This document shows, piece by piece, positions 43,037 through 48,704 of a stretch of DNA of 48,704 nucleotides (the stretch's first letter is position 1; the number at the start of each line of letters is the position of its first letter). A program made the position numbers and the translations under genes. The stretch spans positions 1-48,704 of the forward strand of contig CAIJMU010000105.1 of the NCBI GenBank assembly GCA_903821875.1, written 5' to 3'. The notes below the pieces were generated by a model. That model worked only from the letters and a program-made list of their open reading frames with translations. It searched no databases and had not been told where the DNA came from. Source of the DNA: an uncultured Spirochaetota bacterium. Lineage in GTDB: Bacteria > Spirochaetota > Spirochaetia > Treponematales > Rectinemataceae.

Positions 43037-45262
43037 ATGGCCGAGAATGAAGCAGTGAGTAAGGGGGGCGAGGAACTCGCCCCTAACCTGGAGGAGCGCG
43101 GCACGCGCTCCGACACCTCCAGGGGCGAGGAACTCGCCCCTAACCTGGAGGAGCGCGGCACGCGCTCCGACACCTCTCAGGGCGAGACTCGCCCCACCAC
43201 CGCACGGGAGCGCAGCGCGCGTTTCCGTGCCCTCGTGCGCGAGGCCCCGGAGGAGCCAGGCGTCTATCTGATGAAGGATGCAGAGGGCCTGGTCATCTAT
43301 GTCGGAAAGGCCAAGGTCCTCCGCAACCGCCTCTCCTCGTATTTCTCCGGCCGCAAGGACGTCAAGACACGCCATCTTGTCGCGCGCATCGAAACCATCG
43401 AGTGGATCATTGCCGCCAGCGAGTATGAGGCCCTTCTCCTCGAAAGTACCCTCATCAAGCGCCTCACACCCCGCTACAACGTCAACCTGAAAGACGGAAA
43501 GACCTACCCAAGCATTCGGATCACCTCGGAAGCCTTCCCCCGTGTCTTTCGTACCCGACGCATCATCGATGATGGGAGCCGCTACTTCGGCCCCTTCCCC
43601 AGTGCTGACCTCATCGATACCTACCTCGACCTCGTCAAACGCCTCTTTCCCCTGCGCCGCTGCGTCAACATGAAGGCCCACAAGGATGTCTGCATGTACT
43701 GGCACATCGGACGCTGCGCGGGGCCTTGCGTCGGAAAGATCACCCGGGAGGAGTACGCTATCCACATCGCGGAGGTCGAGAAGCTCCTGTCCGGCGACAC
43801 CGAAGCCCTTCTGGCCTCCCTTCGTGAGCGCATGGCTGCCGCCGCCGGTTCCCTTAAATTCGAGGAGGCTGCCAGGCTCCGCGACTCACTCCGTGCCATC
43901 GAGGACTTCCGCGGCAAGACAGGCGCTGTCGACAATGACCCTGAAGGACGGGACTACATAGCATGGGCTGCCGATGGCGAGCTCATCACCTTTGCCGTCT
44001 TCCAGATGCGTGGAGGGAGCTTGACCGGCCGCGACCTCTATCGGAGCCGCGTTGCAAGCGCAGAGGACGAGGCCCTCGTCTCCTTCCTCATGAGCTATTA
44101 CGGAAAGGAGCGTCTGCCACCGGCCAAGGTCTTTGTATCAGCGCTGACTGCCGCGCAGGCTGAGGCAGATCAAGCCGCAGAGGCGTCTGGAGTCCCGCTC
44201 CCCTTCTCCGACCTCCCCCTCGTCGAAGCCTGGTTCGAGCGCGAGCTCGGCGTGGCGGCAGCCATCATCACGCCTGCGGGCTTCCACGAAGCGGCAGGCC
44301 CTGACACGGAAGGCCGCGAAAAGCGCCACGCGGCAGCCCTCGCCATGGCCGCTCAGAATGCCCACGAGGACCTCGCCAAGCTGCGGCGCGAGCTTGGCGA
44401 CCCCGCGGCCATCGCGGAATTGAAGTCAGTACTAGGACTTTCGCACGCGCCGGAGCGCATCGAGGGCTTCGACATCGCCCACCTCGAAGGCAGGCACATG
44501 GTCGCCTCGCTGATATCCTTCAAGAACGGCATTCCCGACCGCAAGAACTACCGCAGTTTCAACATCAGGAGCCTGGAGGGGAAGGTGGACGACTTCGCAG
44601 CCATCCGCGAGGCGGTCGCGCGCCGTTACACGCGCCTGGTCAACGAGGACGCGGAGCTGCCCGACCTCGTGCTCGTCGATGGAGGCAGGGGACAGGTTTC
44701 GGCTGCGAAAGAAATCCTCGACGCCCTCGGCCTGGATTGCGACCTGGCGGGGCTGGCCAAGCGCCAGGAGGAAATCTGGCTTCCCGGCCGCAGCGAAGCG
44801 GTGGTCCTGCCCCATGACTCGCCCGCGCTGCGTGTCCTTGTGGCCGTCCGCGACGAAACCCACCGCTTTGCCACAGGCCGAAACCAGCGTCAGCGGGCGG
44901 GCGACCTCAAGTTCGGCCTCCTCGAGGCGGTGGAAGGCGTCGGTCCCGAACGAGCCAAGCGCCTGCTCCGTGTCTTCGGGTCACTGGACCTAATTAAGAA
45001 GGCTTCGGTCGCGGAAATCGCGTCGGCTGGCAAGCTGGGAGCCAAGGTGGCTGAGCGGATCAAGGCAGCGCTCGCTGGACGAGCCGCTGTTGATGCAGGA
45101 CCTGCCGCTGCCGCGCAAGCCTCCGCCGCAGGGGGCGCTGGTGCGAAGCCCGCCGCCGCTCGGGGCAGCGGTCCCAAGCCCGCGCGGCAGGCAGCCGCTC
45201 CCGCGCCTGAAGACGCCGCCACGGGCAACCTGGCAGCGGAACAGGAGCCTGACTACGGATGA
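43037..45262 (+). CDS. uvrC: Excinuclease ABC subunit C
   Basis: Makes the two incisions flanking a lesion in nucleotide excision repair with UvrA/B. 741 aa. The GIY-YIG domain begins GVYLMK (75-80) and IYVGKAK (87-93). A Cys set (RRCVNMKAHKDVCMYWHIGRC...C) follows, then a UVR motif LKFEEAARLRDSLRAIEDFR. The RNase H-like endonuclease has FDIAHLEGRHMVASLISF and VLVDGGRGQ, with a C-terminal HhH (VEGVGPERAKRLLRVFG). The last 60 residues are an Ala/Pro tail. Residues 11-48 are two copies of a 19-aa unit coded by a palindromic repeat, and family homology begins only near residue 60. The true start may be GTG at codon 67; neither start has a Shine-Dalgarno. Confidence 0.94.
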   Translation: MAENEAVSKGGEELAPNLEERGTRSDTSRGEELAPNLEERGTRSDTSQGETRPTTARERSARFRALVREAPEEPGVYLMKDAEGLVIYVGKAKVLRNRLSSYFSGRKDVKTRHLVARIETIEWIIAASEYEALLLESTLIKRLTPRYNVNLKDGKTYPSIRITSEAFPRVFRTRRIIDDGSRYFGPFPSADLIDTYLDLVKRLFPLRRCVNMKAHKDVCMYWHIGRCAGPCVGKITREEYAIHIAEVEKLLSGDTEALLASLRERMAAAAGSLKFEEAARLRDSLRAIEDFRGKTGAVDNDPEGRDYIAWAADGELITFAVFQMRGGSLTGRDLYRSRVASAEDEALVSFLMSYYGKERLPPAKVFVSALTAAQAEADQAAEASGVPLPFSDLPLVEAWFERELGVAAAIITPAGFHEAAGPDTEGREKRHAAALAMAAQNAHEDLAKLRRELGDPAAIAELKSVLGLSHAPERIEGFDIAHLEGRHMVASLISFKNGIPDRKNYRSFNIRSLEGKVDDFAAIREAVARRYTRLVNEDAELPDLVLVDGGRGQVSAAKEILDALGLDCDLAGLAKRQEEIWLPGRSEAVVLPHDSPALRVLVAVRDETHRFATGRNQRQRAGDLKFGLLEAVEGVGPERAKRLLRVFGSLDLIKKASVAEIASAGKLGAKVAERIKAALAGRAAVDAGPAAAAQASAAGGAGAKPAAARGSGPKPARQAAAPAPEDAATGNLAAEQEPDYG
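43068..43194 (+). repeat. Duplicated 57-bp palindromic unit in the uvrC 5' region
   Basis: Two direct copies, starting at 43068 and 43125, are almost identical over 57 bases; a third, truncated copy begins at about 43180. Each full unit contains GGGGCGAG-GAA-CTCGCCCC and GGAGCGCG-GCA-CGCGCTCC hairpins, plus CCTGGAGG/CCTCCAGG at its edges. The length is a multiple of three, so the uvrC frame stays open. Confidence 0.88.
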
Positions 45263-45292
45263 ATTGAGGCCTATTGAGGCCTATTGAGGCCT
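45263..45292. repeat. Three tandem copies of ATTGAGGCCT
   Basis: A perfect 10-bp unit repeated three times fills the whole 28-base gap between the convergent stops of uvrC (45262) and the chemoreceptor (45291). Each unit contains the palindrome AGGCCT. The last copy supplies part of the chemoreceptor stop codon. Confidence 0.9.
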
Positions 45293-47042
45293 AGGGAGCC
45301 CCGACCCTGAAGCGCCCCACCGCCTCAGCGAGCTTCGCGCCGACCTCGAGTCCCTCCCCGCTGAGCGCCGAGATCTCGTCGATGGAGCGGACGATGTCCG
45401 CAGCCCTCTTGGCCACATCGTCCATCGCCGAAGCCGATATCGCCTGGGCTTTTGCGATGTCGTCCTGGGTCTCTCCGATACGCTGGGCTCCGTGGTTCAT
45501 TTCCGCGCTTTCCCTGCGTATCTCCTCGGTCAGGCCGAGAAGTGAGCCGGCGTCCTGCCGCACGCCTCGCCCGCCCTCGGCGAGGGACCGGGTGCTGGCA
45601 GCTATCCCGTCGAAGGCACGCACGAGGCCTGCAACCTCATCCGCGATGCGGGCGAGCGATTCCGAGCTGCCGTTCGAGGCGACGCGCGCGTGGGTAATCC
45701 TGTTGATGATGTCGTTCAAGACAGCCGTGACGATACGAGCGTTCTCCGCGCTCGACTCCGAGAGGTTGCGGATCTCGCCGGCGACGACGGCGAAGCCCTT
45801 GCCCGCCTCGCCTGCATGGGCGGCCTCGATGGCCGCGTTCATCGACAGTAGGTTGGTCTGCGAGGCAATGCCGTTGATCATCGCGATCGCATCCCCGATG
45901 TCGCCGACGCTCTTTTCGATGTCGGATATCTCGGCGTCCACCTCGGCCACCCGCTCCCCGCCGCGTCTGGTCACCTCGAGGAGCGCATTGGCCGCTCCGA
46001 GCTTTTCCATGGTCAGGGTGGCTACGCCTTCGATCGACCCTGACATCTGCCCGATGGCTTCGGTGGCGTGGGCGACCGCTCCGGCCTGCTCTGCAATGCG
46101 CGACGCGAGGTTCCTGAAACCCTCGACGATGGCTGCCGCCGACCTCGAGGCCTCCTGGCTCTGGCCGCTCACCTGTCCTAATTGGTCCTTTGTCGCCCCG
46201 ATGGAATCGCGGGCCGCCGTGACCGAGGCCTTGGCCCTTCCCGCAGCCTGTGCCAGCGACTCCGCGTTGTGCGAACTCAGGCTCTGGAAGCCGCGTATGC
46301 TGAGAACCATCCCGCTGGTCCGCTCCACGAAATCGTTCACGAGGCTGGCGACCTCCCCGACCTCGTCCCGCGATTCGATGTGCACTCGCTTGGTCAGGTC
46401 GCCCTCTCCGTGCGCGATGTCCGCGATGAGGTCGCGCATGCGCCTGAGCGGCGCGATGACCACGAGGCGGAGAAGGAACCACACGAGAAGCGTGAGGAGA
46501 ACCGTCGTGAGGGCAGCCAGCAGGGCCGACTGGACGCGGAAGCGGCTGATGAAGGTATCCGAGTCCTCGGTCGAGATCCTCAGGGTCGCGACCGCGACGA
46601 CCTGCCCGGCCCTGATTCCCTCGTGGCAGGCTACGCAGGATTCGGCGGCGACTAGCGGGCCCGTGACTCGGAGCGTGCGGCCCTTGCCGCTGAGTTCTTC
46701 GAAGGCGACAGCTTCCTTGCCGCTGGCAAAGACCAGCCTTTCAGGACCATCGGGAGCTTCCTGCGCCTTGGTCGTCATGATGGGGAGGGCGAGCACCTTG
46801 AAGCCTGTGATGCCCGGATACTTCTCCAGTGTCTCCTCGAGGGGCGAAACATCGAGGACACCATTGTTCATGGCAAAGGAAAGCGCCTCTATCATGAGGC
46901 GGCTGTCCGTCTCCGCGCGCGTCAGGAGCAGCGAATTCTCCCGTGCGACGAGCTGGGTAGACAGGACCAAGGTCATCATCGCACAGGCGGCCACGACGCC
47001 GAGCACGAGAACGCGCGTGAATTTCCAGGTCAGGCCCTTCAT
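45291..47042 (-). CDS. Methyl-accepting chemotaxis protein with periplasmic CxxCH haem motif
   Basis: 583 aa. The first TM segment is at about 11-31. A periplasmic domain (32-170) contains SCVACHEG, with Cys136, Cys139 and His140 forming a c-type haem-binding site, as in Tll0287-like/DUF3365 sensor domains. A second TM (about 171-197) leads to HAMP (198-245, [15 protein letters not shown]). The signalling domain has the hairpin tip with [20 protein letters not shown]. It should send a signal to CheA/CheW; the ligand may be redox state, O2 or NO. ATG 47042 has AAGGAGG 8 bases upstream, so the longer frame to 47129 is not used. The domain assignment of the haem region is inference from the motif. 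Confidence 0.9.
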   Translation of the reverse strand: MKGLTWKFTRVLVLGVVAACAMMTLVLSTQLVARENSLLLTRAETDSRLMIEALSFAMNNGVLDVSPLEETLEKYPGITGFKVLALPIMTTKAQEAPDGPERLVFASGKEAVAFEELSGKGRTLRVTGPLVAAESCVACHEGIRAGQVVAVATLRISTEDSDTFISRFRVQSALLAALTTVLLTLLVWFLLRLVVIAPLRRMRDLIADIAHGEGDLTKRVHIESRDEVGEVASLVNDFVERTSGMVLSIRGFQSLSSHNAESLAQAAGRAKASVTAARDSIGATKDQLGQVSGQSQEASRSAAAIVEGFRNLASRIAEQAGAVAHATEAIGQMSGSIEGVATLTMEKLGAANALLEVTRRGGERVAEVDAEISDIEKSVGDIGDAIAMINGIASQTNLLSMNAAIEAAHAGEAGKGFAVVAGEIRNLSESSAENARIVTAVLNDIINRITHARVASNGSSESLARIADEVAGLVRAFDGIAASTRSLAEGGRGVRQDAGSLLGLTEEIRRESAEMNHGAQRIGETQDDIAKAQAISASAMDDVAKRAADIVRSIDEISALSGEGLEVGAKLAEAVGRFRVGAP

Positions 47043-47100
47043 TCCAGGGACCTCCTTCGTTTCGGTGACCCGGGCAATCGACCACGCGCCAACTGCGCTC

Positions 47101-47129
47101 AGGCTAGCTTCACTTGCGCAAAGCGTCAA
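47101..47129 (-). promoter_or_regulatory. Promoter for the chemoreceptor gene
   Basis: Minus-strand TTGACG (reverse of 47124-47129) and TAGCCT (reverse of 47101-47106) with a 17-base spacer, about 58 bases before ATG 47042. The -35 is 5 of 6; the -10 is weaker. Confidence 0.5.
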
Positions 47130-47179
47130 GGAAAGGCGGATGGGAGGACAGAAGACCCCCGATACACTATCATCCCCGG

Positions 47180-48704
47180 ATGCGCGTAAAACCCATAGCC
47201 TTCATCGTCCTGGGAGCTCTGCTAGCCCTCGCCCTTGCCTTCGCCGTGGTCGAACGGGACTCCCTGACCCACGCGCCCTGGGATCTTGCACGCGATTTCC
47301 GCTTCCCGAACGGGGCAGCCATCGATTCCACAGGCGCTTTCTGGATCACCGACTCCGGTGGAAGACGCCTCACCCGCGTCAATTCCGCGGGGCAGATACT
47401 GCTCAGGAAGGAAGGCGGAAGCCGCTCCGGCGGATTCTACTCGGCGACAATCCTCGGTCCGGCGGGCGAGGAGGGGGTCTGGATCCTCAATGCCATCACA
47501 AGCCGCAATTCGGGCGGAACGGACAAGGAAGAACTCCTCCTGGTTTCACCGGACGGCAGCATCAGCGAACCGCGGTGGACCTTCACCCCGGAGTCGACGA
47601 CGAGCACGGAAATAGACTATGGCCGCTTCCCCTATTTCGTCACCCTGAGCGGAAGCCAACTGTTCTGGTTCGTCTCGGATGGTTCGGGGAATACGAAGCT
47701 GCACAGTGTCGATACAGCGACCGGGAAGGACGAGCTGATCCGCAGCTTCAACGCCATCGATGCCTATGACTTCGTGAGCGCCTCCTACGATCCAGCCAGG
47801 AAGACGGGATGGTTCCTCGACAACAACGCCAACATCCTCGAGTGGAAGCTCGGGAGTGCAGCTCCCCACGTCATCTTCGGCAATCCAGAAGTGCAGGGAA
47901 GGCGGGTCAGGGTTCCCACGGACATCCGGGGACTCCCCGACGGCAGCCTCGTCCTCCTCGACGGAAAGGGTGAACTCGTCCGGATAGCGAAGGACGGCAG
48001 CGTCACGCGGCCGATTACCAAGGCGAGCTTCAAGCACGAGCTGCACATGTCGAACATCGTGATCGGGGACGGAGGACTCCTCACGATGGCGGACGAAACG
48101 GTCGGCGGTGCCTTCGCCTGGGATCCTCTCAATCCCGCCACCTTCATGTCGGTCTCCGGCGCCTCCCTCTCGCGGGATTCCGCGATCATGGGATGGCTGG
48201 CCTGGATCTCGGTAGGGATCGCGGTCTGTGCTTCCCTGACCCTCCTGGTCTTGCTCTACAACGTCGTCATGAAGCGCCGGACCCCCCTGATACTCAAGCA
48301 GTTCGGGATCTTCGTCCCCCTCATCGTCTGTTCCGTCATCGCGGTATCGTACTGGGTCTACCAGGACCTCATGGCGCGTTATACGAAAGAGGTAGAGACC
48401 CGACTCATGGCATGGAGCCAGCTGGCCGCCGGGATGACGGATGCGAAGGACATCGAGGAATTGCGCATGGGGGAGAGGACCCAGGGCGAGGTCAGCGGAT
48501 CGGAGGGCTTCGACAGGCTGACGAAAATCCTTGCCAAGGCCGTAGGCAACAATGCCGACCGCTGGAATGCCAATATCTATGACTATATATACGTACCGAC
48601 TGGTTCTGGCTGGTACGTCTTCGACCAGTTCGGATACTATGAACGCTACCTTCCCAAGCCCGGCATGCTCCGTGTCGCCAATTCCGGCACGCCCATGGTC
48701 GACC
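47180..48704 (+). CDS. Membrane sensor-like protein, 3' end missing
   Basis: The open frame runs from ATG 47180 off the window end (508 codons). A signal anchor (about 5-24) precedes a beta-rich domain (25-330) with NHL/propeller-like repeats ([20 protein letters not shown], then [17 protein letters not shown]). TM helices follow near 337-360 and 375-395. A further domain ([19 protein letters not shown], then [13 protein letters not shown]) looks like an extracytoplasmic sensor of the kind found before HAMP/cyclase/GGDEF outputs. The output domain is not visible, so no function is given. It is transcribed divergently from the chemoreceptor; no Shine-Dalgarno is seen, and TACACT lies 11 bases before the ATG. 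Confidence 0.75.
   Translation, partial: MRVKPIAFIVLGALLALALAFAVVERDSLTHAPWDLARDFRFPNGAAIDSTGAFWITDSGGRRLTRVNSAGQILLRKEGGSRSGGFYSATILGPAGEEGVWILNAITSRNSGGTDKEELLLVSPDGSISEPRWTFTPESTTSTEIDYGRFPYFVTLSGSQLFWFVSDGSGNTKLHSVDTATGKDELIRSFNAIDAYDFVSASYDPARKTGWFLDNNANILEWKLGSAAPHVIFGNPEVQGRRVRVPTDIRGLPDGSLVLLDGKGELVRIAKDGSVTRPITKASFKHELHMSNIVIGDGGLLTMADETVGGAFAWDPLNPATFMSVSGASLSRDSAIMGWLAWISVGIAVCASLTLLVLLYNVVMKRRTPLILKQFGIFVPLIVCSVIAVSYWVYQDLMARYTKEVETRLMAWSQLAAGMTDAKDIEELRMGERTQGEVSGSEGFDRLTKILAKAVGNNADRWNANIYDYIYVPTGSGWYVFDQFGYYERYLPKPGMLRVANSGTPMVD

Noticed and set aside
43068-43194. CRISPR-like pair of repeats
   Set aside because: The copies are directly adjacent with no spacer and lie in the uvrC frame.
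45382-47769. 795-codon open frame on the plus strand opposite the chemoreceptor
   Set aside because: It is a Ser/Arg/Pro-rich shadow of a clear MCP gene and of the sensor gene in another frame. GC-rich codon use keeps the opposite frames open.
1-48704. tRNA, rRNA, insertion sequence, integrase, attachment site or prophage
   Set aside because: Gaps between genes were read on both strands; no cloverleaf, rRNA segment, transposase or terminal repeat was found. No gap exceeds 300 bases.

Overview
This 48.7 kb stretch is GC-rich (about 60-65% by eye), densely coded bacterial chromosome. It holds about 43 protein genes with short gaps or ATGA/TGATG overlaps. I see no rRNA, tRNA, transposase, integrase or CRISPR array. 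The best guess for the host is an anaerobic, motile, diderm bacterium, probably a high-GC spirochaete. This rests on the mix of genes: a CBS/DRTGG-regulated Mn pyrophosphatase, HydF for [FeFe]-hydrogenase maturation, Lpt export genes, an HDOD protein, a chemoreceptor, and several large TPR proteins and lipoproteins. The phylum is an inference, held at roughly 0.6.

Layout. (1) 1-16797, plus strand: two respiratory complex I clusters in tandem. The first is cut by the window edge and shows nuoH(partial)-I-J-K-L-M-N. It ends at a strong intrinsic terminator (6761-6796). The second has its own promoter and gives nuoA-B-C-D-H-I-J-K-L-M-N, with no E, F or G between D and H: an 11-subunit enzyme. 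The paralogous subunits are clearly diverged, so this is not a recent duplication. (2) 16883-21028: small genes, namely a J-domain protein without a canonical start codon, a basic small protein, a secreted thermonuclease, a YgbA-like protein, a membrane/coiled-coil protein and the pyrophosphatase. (3) 21056-24525, minus strand: a SEC-C/YchJ-like protein, a TraB-family membrane protein and a TPR lipoprotein. (4) 24685-32776, plus strand: an unknown exported protein, pyrG, lptC-lptA-lptB, a structured leader with a 36-codon ORF, hydF and nagB. (5) 32990-43009, minus strand: a six-gene run of LamG/Fn3 protein, giant TPR protein, HDOD, metallo-beta-lactamase fold, AAA ATPase and a signal peptidase I with a very large insertion. 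(6) 43037-48704: uvrC with a duplicated palindromic 57-bp unit at its 5' end, a chemoreceptor with a CxxCH haem motif, and a membrane sensor that runs off the window.

How the genes may work together. The 11-subunit complex lacks the NADH module and so probably takes electrons from ferredoxin or another carrier. HydF implies an [FeFe]-hydrogenase elsewhere in the genome, so a ferredoxin/H2/quinone economy is plausible. The haem-containing chemoreceptor would fit redox or gas taxis in such a cell. PyrG, Lpt and NagB belong to nucleotide and envelope or amino-sugar metabolism.

The least explained parts are the six-gene minus-strand run, the signal peptidase insertion, the J-protein start, the hydF leader and the palindromic uvrC repeat. 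All were read by eye. No database search was run.
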